Shown: positions 9,145 through 16,472, numbered from the stretch's first letter. The stretch is DNA of 64,000 bases from Actinomycetospora soli (GCF_021026295.1 NZ_JAJNDA010000003.1:368300-432299), one strand, 5' to 3'. The notes: generated by a model not told the origin, from the sequence alone. Translations and numbers: made by a program.

Positions 9145-10149
9145 TCAGCCCGAGGTGGCTTCGAGCTCCTCCGCGTCGACGAAGGCGGGCATCGTCGGGA
9201 CGCTCCGGTCGACGACCACCGGGTTCGGCGCGCGGTTGATCAGCAGCCGCATGACGTCGGGCCGCGAGTAGTGACCGACCGGGTCGGCGGCCGACTTCGC
9301 GATCGCGATGAGCGAGAAGTCGAGGTCGGCGACGACCATGCCCTCCTCCGTCTCGGCCAGGTTCTCCCCCAGCGGCGAGCCCTCGGGGCCGAAGATGCGC
9401 GCGAACCCGCCGCCCTGCAGCAGGAGCTGCCGCTTGACCTCGGTGTCGCAGAAGAGGTCGTGCGCGGCCTGTCCGACCACGGCGCACGGAGCGACGACGA
9501 AGGTCTGCCCCTCCACCGCGTAGACCAGGCTCGCGGCGTTGTTGACCTCCGGGCCGAGCGCCTGCGCCGCGCCGCGGTAGACCGAGAAGCTCGGCCACGC
9601 GCCGACGTGGATCTGCTCGTTCATGCTGTACATCGCGTACTTGGTGAGCGGCTGGAAGTGCTCCCAGCAGTTCAGGGCGCCGACGCGGCCGAGGGCGGTG
9701 TCGTGGACCTGGATGTCGCTGCCGTCGCCCTCGCCGAACACGGAACGCTCGACGTGGGTCGGCTTGAGCTTGCGGCGCACGCTGACGACCTGGCCGGTGT
9801 CGGAGATCAGCGCCTGCGACATGTAGAGGCTGCCGCCGGCCCGCTCGGAGAACCCGAACACCACGTGGATCCCGTGCTGCTTCGCGGCGGCCGCGATGCG
9901 CGCCATGTGCTCGCCGTCGCGGGTCATCGAGTTCTCCGCGTAGCGCGGCACGAACGGCATGCCCATGGCGGGCGCGTCGAGCCAGATCCACCACGGGTAG
10001 CCGGGGATGAACGTCTCCGGGAACGTCACCAGCTGGGCGCCGCGCGCCGCGGCGTCCGCGATGTAGCTCGCCATGTGCTCGACACCGGCGTCCAGGTCCA
10101 GCCAGCGCGGCTCGGCCTGGACCGCGGCGGCACGTACCACGTGGGTCAT
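9145..10149 (-). CDS. Aliphatic nitrilase-type carbon-nitrogen hydrolase
   Basis: A 334-residue nitrilase superfamily enzyme, predicted to hydrolyse a nitrile to the acid plus ammonia. The Glu-Lys-Cys triad is visible in FPETFIPGYP, VRRKLKPTHVER and GALNCWEHFQPL. The CWEH context is that of true nitrilases rather than amidases. The ATG at 10149 has GAGGAGATCCC before it. The AraC-family gene upstream on the same strand has an N-terminal domain like NitR, which controls nitrilase in Rhodococcus. The arrangement therefore suggests substrate-induced expression. The nitrile used is unknown. Confidence 0.88.
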   Translation of the reverse strand: MTHVVRAAAVQAEPRWLDLDAGVEHMASYIADAAARGAQLVTFPETFIPGYPWWIWLDAPAMGMPFVPRYAENSMTRDGEHMARIAAAAKQHGIHVVFGFSERAGGSLYMSQALISDTGQVVSVRRKLKPTHVERSVFGEGDGSDIQVHDTALGRVGALNCWEHFQPLTKYAMYSMNEQIHVGAWPSFSVYRGAAQALGPEVNNAASLVYAVEGQTFVVAPCAVVGQAAHDLFCDTEVKRQLLLQGGGFARIFGPEGSPLGENLAETEEGMVVADLDFSLIAIAKSAADPVGHYSRPDVMRLLINRAPNPVVVDRSVPTMPAFVDAEELEATSG

Positions 10150-10230
10150 GGGATCTCCTCGTCGTCTCGGGAGCGGCTCGTCCCCGGAGCGTGGCGGGGT
10201 CGGGCGGGCCCGGGATGACGATCCGTGCCG

Positions 10231-11178
10231 TCAGGTCTCGCGATCCGTGCCGTCCCGGTCGCGCCAGGCCGCGGGGCTCGTCCCGACGACCGCGCGGAAG
10301 GCCCGGTGGAACTGCGCCGGCCCCGCGAAACCGCACCGGTCGGCGACGACGGCGACGGGCGTCGGTCCTCCCCGCAGCAGCGCCTTCGCGCGCCGCACCC
10401 GCTCGTGGCGGACGAGCTCGGTCAGCGTCGTGCCCTCGGCGGCGAGCACGCGGAACAGGGTCCGCCGCGAGATGTGGCAGGCGGCGGCGACGCGGTCGGC
10501 GGTCGCGTCGGGGTCGAGGGCGACGCGGGCGACGACCGCGCGGACCCGCTCCCGCAACGCCGCGTCACCGGGCTCGGCGTGCCCGTCGGCGGCGAGCCCG
10601 AGCGCGAACTCGAGCAGCCCGAGGGCGTGCGGGGCGAGGCCCGCGACGGGGTGCCCGACGTCCTGCTGCCGGGCCAGCCCGACGAAGAAGTCGGTGACGA
10701 GCCGCGCGGGACCGACGCCGTCCAGGGCGCGGGCGGTGCAGCCGCGGGCCCGGCCCGACGGGATCGCCGACTTCGGCACCTGCACGACGAGCTGGCGGAA
10801 GGCCCCGTCGAAGTCGAGCGTGTAGGGCCGGGTGCTGTCGTAGAACGCCATCGCGCCCGGCTGCAGGGCGGCGATCCGCCCGTCCTGCCCGACGCGGCCG
10901 CACCCCTCGATCTGGATGCTGGCGAGCAGGTACTCCTCCTGGCTGCGCCGGACCAGCTCCCGGGTGCGGTCGACGCGCTGGGCGTCGGCGTCGACGGTGG
11001 AGAGCTCGACGTCGTCGAGGGCGTGGTGGGTGATCGCCCCGCGGAACGCGCCCCGGTGCCGCGGCCGGGCCGAGAGCTGGACGAAGGCGTCGCAGATCGA
11101 GTCGCGCCAGTAGTCGAAGGCCAGGTCCGGATCCACCGCGGCCGTGGACCACACGGCGTCGGCCGGGGTCGGACCCAT
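10231..11178 (-). CDS. AraC-family transcriptional regulator (NitR-like)
   Basis: A 315-residue activator with an N-terminal AraC-binding-like domain (residues 1-190, FDYWRDSICDAFVQL at its start). The C-terminal double helix-turn-helix has HISRRTLFRVLAAEGTTL and ADRCGFAGPAQFHRAFRAV. It lies 81 nt upstream of the nitrilase on the same strand. In Rhodococcus the AraC-type NitR activates nitrilase genes, so a local regulator role is inferred. The ATG at 11178 has only a weak ribosome binding site. Confidence 0.85.
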   Translation of the reverse strand: MGPTPADAVWSTAAVDPDLAFDYWRDSICDAFVQLSARPRHRGAFRGAITHHALDDVELSTVDADAQRVDRTRELVRRSQEEYLLASIQIEGCGRVGQDGRIAALQPGAMAFYDSTRPYTLDFDGAFRQLVVQVPKSAIPSGRARGCTARALDGVGPARLVTDFFVGLARQQDVGHPVAGLAPHALGLLEFALGLAADGHAEPGDAALRERVRAVVARVALDPDATADRVAAACHISRRTLFRVLAAEGTTLTELVRHERVRRAKALLRGGPTPVAVVADRCGFAGPAQFHRAFRAVVGTSPAAWRDRDGTDRET

Positions 11179-11330
11179 GGCCGGGATCGAACAACGCTTC
11201 CGCGCGCGTGTCCAGCGTCACCGTGGCGACGACGGGTGCGTGCGCCGGGAGACGCGGGCTGCGCTGCTGAACCCCGCCGCCCGGCGCGACCCGACGTTCG
11301 GACCGCCCGGCGGAGCGGTTCGACCCGCCG

Positions 11331-11909
11331 TCAGTACGGGCGGGGCAGCAGCCGCGGGGTGGTCGCGGCGTACCCGGCGTAGCCCGGGAGGTCGCGGCGC
11401 AGCAGGGCGTCCTCCGCGTCCATCCGGTGGCGGTAGGCGGTGCCGACGGCGGCGAGGGTGAGCAGCGGGGCGAGCGCGTTGCGGGCACTCGTGGCGGCGC
11501 CGAGCCAGAGCAGGAGCACGCTCGCGTAGCCGGGGTGGCGCACGTGGCGGTACGGCCCGGTCCGGACGACGGGCTGGTCGGGGACGACCCGCAGCGCGTG
11601 CGCGTAGTGGCCGCGCAGGGCGCGCATCGCCCACACCCGCAGGCCGATGCCGCCGGCCTGGACGACGAGCCCCGCCGGGCCGCACCAGCGCGGCAGCCGC
11701 ACCCCGTCGGCGAGCAGCGGGCTCGCGGCGATCACGCCGGCGGAGAAGACGTACGCCCGCGTGAGCTCGCCGATCCCCGCCTGGTGCTGCGGCTCGCCCC
11801 GGTCGTCACCGGTGACGGGCGGCCGGAGCCGCTCGACGGCCCACATGCCGCCGAAGGCGCCACCCACACCGAGCGCCGCCCAGAGGGTGTCGGTGACCGT
11901 GCGGTGCAT
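11331..11909 (-). CDS. Isoprenylcysteine carboxyl methyltransferase-like membrane protein
   Basis: A 192-residue membrane protein of the ICMT/phospholipid methyltransferase superfamily. The SAM-binding C-terminal signature is clear: RTGPYRHVRHPGYASVLLLW, then EDALLRRDLPGYAGYAATTP. Four or five hydrophobic helices are present. Bacteria lack prenylated CaaX proteins, so the methyl acceptor is probably a small lipid or thiol and remains unknown. ATG 11909 is chosen because TAGGCT lies 7 nt upstream, giving a leaderless start. Confidence 0.8.
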   Translation of the reverse strand: MHRTVTDTLWAALGVGGAFGGMWAVERLRPPVTGDDRGEPQHQAGIGELTRAYVFSAGVIAASPLLADGVRLPRWCGPAGLVVQAGGIGLRVWAMRALRGHYAHALRVVPDQPVVRTGPYRHVRHPGYASVLLLWLGAATSARNALAPLLTLAAVGTAYRHRMDAEDALLRRDLPGYAGYAATTPRLLPRPY

Positions 11910-11916
11910 GCGGCGG

Positions 11917-11922
11917 AGCCTA
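11917..11922 (-). promoter_or_regulatory. -10 element of a probable leaderless promoter (ICMT gene)
   Basis: On the minus strand TAGGCT is followed by 7 nt and ATG. No Shine-Dalgarno is present. Confidence 0.45.
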
Positions 11923-12000
11923 GGCACGCGACGCCGAGATCCGATCGAGCGGAGCGATGTGCTCGCTCAGCGATCACCTCGCTCGGCGGGTCCGGATCTT

Positions 12001-12058
12001 CTGGTCGTGCGTGGTCGGGATGGCGGGATTCGACCCCACGGCCCCTCGCTCCCGAAGT
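12001..12058 (-). repeat. Partial tRNA-Pro copy, candidate att remnant
   Basis: Matches 16065-16122 with only about three differences, from the anticodon loop through the encoded CCA and 11 bp beyond. On the minus strand the anticodon would be CGG, whereas the intact gene has UGG. One change also falls in the T arm (GGTCGAATCC instead of GTTCGAATCC). Similarity stops abruptly in the anticodon stem, so no complete tRNA exists here. Confidence 0.75.
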
Positions 12059-12183
12059 GCATGTTCCAGGCGTACATCAGTCCGAGACCGTCCGTCGAGC
12101 AGGGCAGGAGGAGCAGCCGGACCGGATCGCACGGCCCCGGTCGGTGCAGTTCTGGTGCACCTCGGGCGAGACGCCCGGCGGGA

Positions 12184-12605
12184 TCAGCTCGCCTGGACGT
12201 TGGCGCGGCCGGCGAGCTCGGAGAGCAGACCGAGGAGGGCTTGCCGGTCGTGGCCGTCGACGCCGAGCGCCTCGGCCCGGTCCATGAACCGGTGGGTCAC
12301 CTCGGGCAGCGGGGTGCTGCTCTGCTGGCTGACCCACAGCAGACACTCGAACGCACGCTCGGCGCTGACGTTGAAGGCCGCCATCAGCACACCGACCGCT
12401 TCGTCGTCACGAGTGGCGAAGGCCGACGAGCCCGGAGGTCGACGAGGCGCTCCTCGATGGCCTCGGCACGCTGCTGCGCCACCAGAGCCTCTTCGGCCCG
12501 CTCGGACGGCTCTCGGTTGATCGCCGCGGCGACCCACTCCACCGAGGGCTCGGCCTCTGGTCCGTCGAGGAAGTCGAGTAACGAGCACTCGGCGGGTTCG
12601 GTCAC
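12184..12605 (-). pseudogene. ANTAR-domain protein, frameshifted
   Basis: Two overlapping frames together make one protein of about 140 residues. The first begins at GTG 12605 (VTEPAECSLLDFLDGPEAEP) and reads to EAIEERLVDLR. The second, in a different register from about 12440, reads FATRDDEAVGVLMAAFNVSA, then ERAFECLLWVSQQSSTPL, and ends at 12184. The second part is a typical ANTAR RNA-binding domain (AVGVLM and a VSQ block), as used in transcription antitermination. AGGGA precedes the GTG. The break around 12436-12442 should inactivate it unless it is a sequencing error. Confidence 0.65.
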
Positions 12606-12645
12606 AGCGCAGTCTCCCTGTACGCGTGTGCGGTCGCAGGCACGC

Positions 12646-12664
12646 CTCCCGGACCTGCCGGGAG
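12646..12664. other. Perfect 7-bp hairpin between arsC remnant and ANTAR gene
   Basis: CTCCCGG-acctg-CCGGGAG, 41 nt upstream of the ANTAR start. It lacks a U-run, so terminator, leader structure or operator are all possible. Confidence 0.35.
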
Positions 12665-12739
12665 CGTCCGGACTCCGACCGTCCGGAAGGGAGTTTAGCA
12701 ATACGCTTGTGCGCAATCGATGCGTCAGAAGGCGAAGCG

Positions 12740-13100
12740 TTATCGGCCGGCGTTGTGGACGCAGACGAAAAGGACCTCGGGGACCTCGGACACGAGTGCT
12801 CCTCGAGCTCGGGCAGCGGCGATCAGCCGCTCTCGGGCGAATCGTTCAGCCAGGACGGCCACGTGATCGTTGGTCTTCGCGGTGGCGGCGAGCAGGGGGC
12901 GGGACTCGACCAGGCAGGCCGCGACCGTCTCGTGGGAGAAGACCCCGGCGTACTGCTCGGTGAGGGCGTCATCGATTCGGGCCAGGTGGTGATCGGCGGA
13001 CAGCAGGCTGAGGGCCTCGACGTCGCGGCGTGGCGGGAGCACGGGGCTCGTCGGGGCCGGGACTCGGTGACGGGTCGGGGAGGACGGGCTCGTGGCTCAT
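12740..13100 (-). pseudogene. arsC: Arsenate reductase (ArsC, LMW-phosphatase type), truncated and frameshifted
   Basis: The product would start at ATG 13100, right after the acr3 stop (MSHEPVLPDPSPS). The register changes near 13030, then it continues RRDVEALSLLSADHHLARID and ESRPLLAATAKTNDHVAVLA. This is the three-helix N-terminal domain found on actinobacterial arsenate reductases. It ends VPEVLFVCVHNAGR followed by TAA. The CX5R phosphate loop is thus complete, but the entire remaining catalytic domain is absent. Loss of arsenate reduction from this locus is inferred. Confidence 0.75.
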
Positions 13101-13102
13101 CC

Positions 13103-14218
13103 TCATGGCCCTGTCCGGACCTGGTCACCTACGGGACGGGGCGGGAAGAGTCGTCGGCGCAGCCACAGCGAGACGTAGACGAGGGCGACGAGCACCGGGA
13201 CCTCGATGAGCGGGCCGACCACCCCCGCGAGGGCCTGGCCGGAGGTGGCGCCGAAGGTCGCGATCGCCACGGCGATGGCCAGCTCGAAGTTGTTGCCCGC
13301 CGCGGTGAACGCCAGCGTGGTGGTCCGGCCGTAGCCCAGGCCGACGGCGCGCCCCAGGACGTAGGACCCGGCCCACATCACCGCGAAGTAGATCAGCAGC
13401 GGCAGCGCGATCCGGACGACGTCGAGCGGTCGGGAGGTGATGGCCTCACCCTGCAGCGCGAACAGGATGACGATGGTGAACAGCAGCCCGTAGAGCGCGA
13501 ACGGCCCGATGCGGGGCAGGAACGTCGCCTCGTACCAGTCGCGGCCCTTGGCGCGTTCCCCGAGCCGACGGGTGAGGTAGCCGGCGAGCAGCGGGATGCC
13601 GAGGAAGATCAGCACGGAGCGGACGATCGCCCACGGGGAGACGTCCAGACCGGCCGTCGGGAGCCCGAGCCAGCCGGGGAGCACGGAGAGGTAGAACCAG
13701 CCCAGCGCGCCGAAGGCGAGGACCTGGAACACCGAGTTGAGGGCGACGAGGACGGCGGCGGCCTCGCGGTCGCCGCAGGCGAGGTCGTTCCAGATGATGA
13801 CCATGGCGATGCAGCGGGCGAGCCCGACGATGATCAGCCCGGTGCGGTACTCGGGCAGGTCCGGGAGCAGCAGCCAGGCCAGGGCGAACATCAGGGCCGG
13901 GCCGATCAGCCAGTTCAGCACCAGCGAGGAGACCAGCAGGCGGCGGTCGCCGGTGACGGTGCCGAGGCGGTCGTAGCGGACCTTCGCGAGCACCGGGTAC
14001 ATCATCACGAGCAGGCCGAGGGCGATCGGCAGCGAGACCCCGTCGACCGCGACCGCGCCGAGAGCCTGCCCGAGCCCGGGGACCAGTCGCCCTGCGAGCA
14101 GCCCGACCGCCATCGCGGCGAGAATCCAGACCGGCAGGAACCGGTCGAGGGTGGAGAGCTTCCCGACGACCCCGGCCTCGGCCTGGTCGCTGGTCTCGGT
14201 GGCGTTGAACGCGCTCAC
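13103..14218 (-). CDS. acr3: Arsenite efflux transporter, ACR3 family
   Basis: A 371-residue membrane carrier expelling As(III) using the proton gradient. About ten hydrophobic helices are present. The conserved ACR3 Cys is Cys136 in VGLARCIAMV, and the motif AAGNNFELAIAVAIATFG is characteristic. The GTG at 14218 overlaps the arsR stop by 4 nt (GTGA), so the two are translationally coupled. Unlike the neighbouring arsC it is intact. It would give arsenite resistance on its own; arsenate would need a reductase elsewhere. Confidence 0.95.
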   Translation of the reverse strand: MSAFNATETSDQAEAGVVGKLSTLDRFLPVWILAAMAVGLLAGRLVPGLGQALGAVAVDGVSLPIALGLLVMMYPVLAKVRYDRLGTVTGDRRLLVSSLVLNWLIGPALMFALAWLLLPDLPEYRTGLIIVGLARCIAMVIIWNDLACGDREAAAVLVALNSVFQVLAFGALGWFYLSVLPGWLGLPTAGLDVSPWAIVRSVLIFLGIPLLAGYLTRRLGERAKGRDWYEATFLPRIGPFALYGLLFTIVILFALQGEAITSRPLDVVRIALPLLIYFAVMWAGSYVLGRAVGLGYGRTTTLAFTAAGNNFELAIAVAIATFGATSGQALAGVVGPLIEVPVLVALVYVSLWLRRRLFPPRPVGDQVRTGP

Positions 14219-14637
14219 GCCTCCACCACCGGCAGCACCGGACGCTCGCCCGGCGCGGCTGCACCAGCGGGGTCGGCGGGGACGAGGACGGTGGCGACCT
14301 GGGCGAGCAGCTCGGGCCGCACCCGGTAGTAGACCCAGGTGCCGCGGCGCTCACCGGTGATCAGACCCGCCTCGCGCAGCACCTTGAGGTGATGGGAGAT
14401 CGTGGGGCCGGTCAGGTCGAAGACGTCGGTCAGGTCGCACACGCACGCCTCGCCGCCGACGTGGGAGGCGATCAGCGAGAGCAGCCGCAGACGCACCGGG
14501 TCGCCCATCGCCTTGAACACCCGCGCCAGTTCGGTGGACTGGTCGGCTGTCAACGGCTGCCGGGCCAGCGGTGAGCAGCATCCGACGACGTCGGCGAGCT
14601 GGGCGAGGACCCGCTCCCCCGCCTCTTGCTTTGACAT
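14215..14637 (-). CDS. arsR: Arsenic-responsive ArsR repressor
   Basis: A 140-residue winged-helix repressor. The DNA-binding helix reads TGPTISHHLKVLREAGLI. As(III) ligand candidates are the N-terminal pair Cys20-Cys21 (VVGCCSP) and Cys65/Cys67 (EACVCDL). The vicinal N-terminal pair plus a recognition-domain Cys resembles the Corynebacterium glutamicum ArsR binding site rather than the E. coli one. ATG 14637 is chosen with AAGGTAG upstream. It is first in the arsR-acr3-arsC operon and divergent from cadI. Confidence 0.92.
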   Translation of the reverse strand: MSKQEAGERVLAQLADVVGCCSPLARQPLTADQSTELARVFKAMGDPVRLRLLSLIASHVGGEACVCDLTDVFDLTGPTISHHLKVLREAGLITGERRGTWVYYRVRPELLAQVATVLVPADPAGAAAPGERPVLPVVEA

Positions 14638-14722
14638 GCGTCTACCTTGACGTCGGTCTACACAGCGCGCAAGGTCTGAATCGACAGCCATCGAGACAGC
14701 GGCAGGATCAGGAGAACAAGCG
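14638..14722. promoter_or_regulatory. Divergent arsR/cadI promoter region
   Basis: This 85-bp gap must hold both promoters and the ArsR operator. GTAGAC occurs twice on the minus strand, 16 nt apart, around ACGTC. TTGACG near 14649 could serve the cadI side. No perfect long dyad is seen, so the operator itself is not assigned. Confidence 0.45.
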
Positions 14723-15199
14723 ATGTCCCGCGTCCAGCTCGCCCTCCGCGTGTCCGACCTCGAGGGGTCGATCCGCTTCTACAGCCGGCTCTTCGGCGCC
14801 GAGCCGGCCAAGCGCCGCCCCGGCTACGCGAACTTCGCCATCACCGAGCCCCCGCTCAAGCTCGTCCTGCTCGAAGGCGACCCGGACCGCCCCACCGTGA
14901 TGGATCACCTCGGCGTCGAGGTCGAGACCACCGCCGAGGTCGATGACGCCACCGCCCGCCTCGACGAGCTCGGCCTGTTCACCCAGGTCGAGGCCGACAC
15001 CACCTGCTGCTACGCCCGCCAGGACAAGGTCTGGGTCCACGGCCCCGGCCACGAGCCCTGGGAGGTCTACACCGTCAAGGAGGACTCCCAGGACTACGGC
15101 CACGACGGCATCGTCACCCAGCCCATGGGCTCGGGCGCAACGGCCGACGGCCGGGCCGCGTGTTGCTCCGACGCGAGCGCGGCAACCGCCGCGTCCTGA
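14723..15199 (+). CDS. cadI: ArsI/CadI-family metal-resistance dioxygenase
   Basis: A 158-residue glyoxalase-fold protein nearly collinear with M. tuberculosis CadI (MSRVQLAL, KRRPGYANFAITEPPLKLVL). It is related to ArsI, the Fe(II) C-As lyase that demethylates organoarsenicals. The As-binding vicinal pair is present in ADTTCCYARQDKVWVHG, and metal-ligand candidates are His in MDHLGVEV and Glu in EPWEVYTV. The first ArsI ligand (His5) is Gln here, as in CadI. The Ala/Ser-rich tail has a second CC pair. AGGAGAAC precedes the ATG. Divergent from arsR, so ArsR control is likely. Confidence 0.88.
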   Translation: MSRVQLALRVSDLEGSIRFYSRLFGAEPAKRRPGYANFAITEPPLKLVLLEGDPDRPTVMDHLGVEVETTAEVDDATARLDELGLFTQVEADTTCCYARQDKVWVHGPGHEPWEVYTVKEDSQDYGHDGIVTQPMGSGATADGRAACCSDASAATAAS

Positions 15200-15293
15200 T
15201 CGTCGGGACGAGTCGGCGGCACCTCCGCAGGCCGTTGCGCGCGCCGCGGGCTCATCCCCGGCTGCACCTCCCGTGCTGCCTGTTCAGGAACGC

Positions 15294-15467
15294 CCCGGAC
15301 CGGCCGCCGCTGCCGAACTCGCGCGAGAGCTTCTCGCTCCCCTGGGCGCTCGCTGGGCGCACACCCAGCACGTCTCCCGGAGGGCCGAGGAGCTGTCGCC
15401 CGCCGTGCCGGCCGAGGAGCGGGACCTCCTGGTTGTCGCCGCCTGGTGGCACGACCGCACCGGGCGG
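15294..15467 (+). pseudogene. HD-domain protein fragment
   Basis: In one frame the translation reads AAAELARELLAPLGARWAHT, then QHVSRRAEEL and DLLVVAAWWHDRTG. This is the N-terminal part of an HD-type metal phosphohydrolase (first His in RWAHTQHV, HD in WWHD). No start signal is visible and the rest of the domain is missing: the following sequence belongs to the integrase remnant. Either a deletion fused two genes, or this is debris of island turnover. Confidence 0.55.
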
Positions 15468-15522
15468 TCGAGAAGCAGTGCTGCTCCGTCGGGCGCTGCC
15501 GTGGCCGGCACCCGCGGTACGT

Positions 15523-15950
15523 CAGGTGCACGACGTCCACGCGGTGCTCCGCAACGCCCTCGGCCACGCATCGCGACTGGAGCTGGTGCCTCGCAACCGT
15601 CGCGAAGCTCGTCGAGGTCAGGACGCCTCGCGACGAGGTCGGCAAGGGACTGCCGGTGGAGCAGGCCCGCGCGTTCCTCGCCCGCCTACGTGGTCGCGGC
15701 GACGCTCGGGCTGTGCCGCGGTCAGGTGCTCGGGCTGCGCTGGTCGGACATCGACCCCGACGCCGCGACCCCTGACCGTCGAGCAGACCGTGCAGCGAGT
15801 GAAGGACCGCCTGACCATCGACGGCGCCGATGACGACAGCTCCGAAGCCACGATTCCGCGGCCCGAGGTCACCCGACGCGCCCTGCCCCGCACAGCGCAA
15901 GCGTCAGGCCGTGGAGCGGGCGGCAGCCGTGGAGTCCGGATGACCATGAC
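15523..15950 (+). pseudogene. Tyrosine recombinase/integrase remnant
   Basis: Four consecutive blocks of a phage-type integrase fall in different frames: VHAVLRNALGHASRLELVPR; VAKLVEVRTPRDEVGKGLPV and EQARAFL; AYVVAATLGLCRGQVLGLRW plus SDIDPD; then TVEQTVQRVKDRLTIDGADD and EATIPRPEVTRRAL. The third block holds the GLRRGE(V/L)LGLRWSD box with the first catalytic Arg. At least three frameshifts are needed, and no clear HxxR or catalytic Tyr follows. It lies 120 bp from the tRNA-Pro gene, as expected for an integrase of a tRNA-targeted island. Confidence 0.75.
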
Positions 15951-16075
15951 GATGTCCGCGCACAAGAACCTCGACGCCATCGACCGGGACGCTGAGCAGT
16001 GAGCCGTTGCCGTACGACTGTCGTCAGCGAGGCCCTCGACGCCGGCCGACCGTCCGCGTCCGTGCTGGTCGTGCG

Positions 16076-16152
16076 TGGTCGGGGTGGCGGGATTCGAACC
16101 CACGGCCCCTCGCTCCCAAAGCGAGTGCGCTACCAAGCTGCGCCACACCCCG
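16076..16152 (-). tRNA. tRNA-Pro(UGG)
   Basis: Reads CGGGGTGTGGCGCAGC at the 5' end and CACCCCGACCA at the 3' end, so the CCA is encoded. The anticodon stem CTCGC/GCGAG encloses TTTGGGA (anticodon TGG). The T loop GTTCGAATC is normal. It marks the right edge of the arsenic island, and its 3' half is duplicated at 12001-12058. Confidence 0.96.
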
Positions 16153-16317
16153 TCTGCGCCGAGTGTAGGGCGCCCGTGCGCCGCGCCTCACGCGAGTTCG
16201 ACGACGCCGACTCCGGGGGGTCACCCCGGGGCGTCGGTCGGCGGTCGGTGGCGCCGCCGTGCGGGCGCCACCGGCTCCTCGACGGCCGGGCAGCGGTCGC
16301 CGCTCCGGCCGGAGTTC

Positions 16318-16401
16318 GTCGTGCTGGGTCGTGCTGGGTCGTGCTCGACGGGCCGTGCGGACGTCGTCGTCCGCACCCGTCGTCGTGCTGGGTCGTGCTC
16401 G
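16318..16401. repeat. 10-bp tandem repeats flanking an 8-bp hairpin
   Basis: GTCGTGCTGG occurs at 16318 and 16328, followed by GTCGTGCTCG. The last 20-bp pair is repeated at 16382-16401. Between the two blocks is a perfect hairpin, GTGCGGAC-gtcgtc-GTCCGCAC (16355-16376). It could terminate the small minus-strand gene at 16404. Confidence 0.6.
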
Positions 16402-16403
16402 GG

Positions 16404-16472
16404 TCAGTCGAGCCCGCGGACGATGTGGTCCTCGTCCATGTCGATGACCCTGGTGTCGCGCTCCGTGTCCAT
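16404..16472 (-). CDS. Candidate micropeptide, 22 residues
   Basis: An ATG frame encodes an acidic peptide beginning MDTERDTRVIDMDEDHIVRG and ending LD. It has a strong ribosome binding site, GGAAAGGA, 7 nt upstream of the ATG. No family is recognised. The good start signal and the hairpin just past its stop (16355-16376) argue for a small transcription unit. Length alone cannot exclude chance. Confidence 0.35.
   Translation of the reverse strand: MDTERDTRVIDMDEDHIVRGLD

Larger units (their letters stand above)
12001..16152. mobile_element. Decayed tRNA-Pro-associated genomic island with arsenic genes
   Basis: Bounded on the left by a 58-bp copy of the 3' part of a tRNA-Pro gene plus 11 bp of its downstream flank, and on the right by the intact tRNA-Pro(UGG). 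Inside are the ars genes and remnants of a tyrosine recombinase next to the tRNA, the usual place for an island integrase. The ends match at about 55 of 58 positions. The integrase is broken in at least three places, so the element should no longer move by itself. Boundaries and integration history are inferred. Confidence 0.65.

Noticed and set aside
12690..12740. Insertion-sequence end at the arsC truncation
   Set aside because: The junction has no terminal inverted repeat, target duplication or transposase nearby, so a simple deletion is more likely.
16318..16401. Possible CRISPR-like array
   Set aside because: Units are adjacent 10-mers without spacers of constant length, and no cas genes are present.
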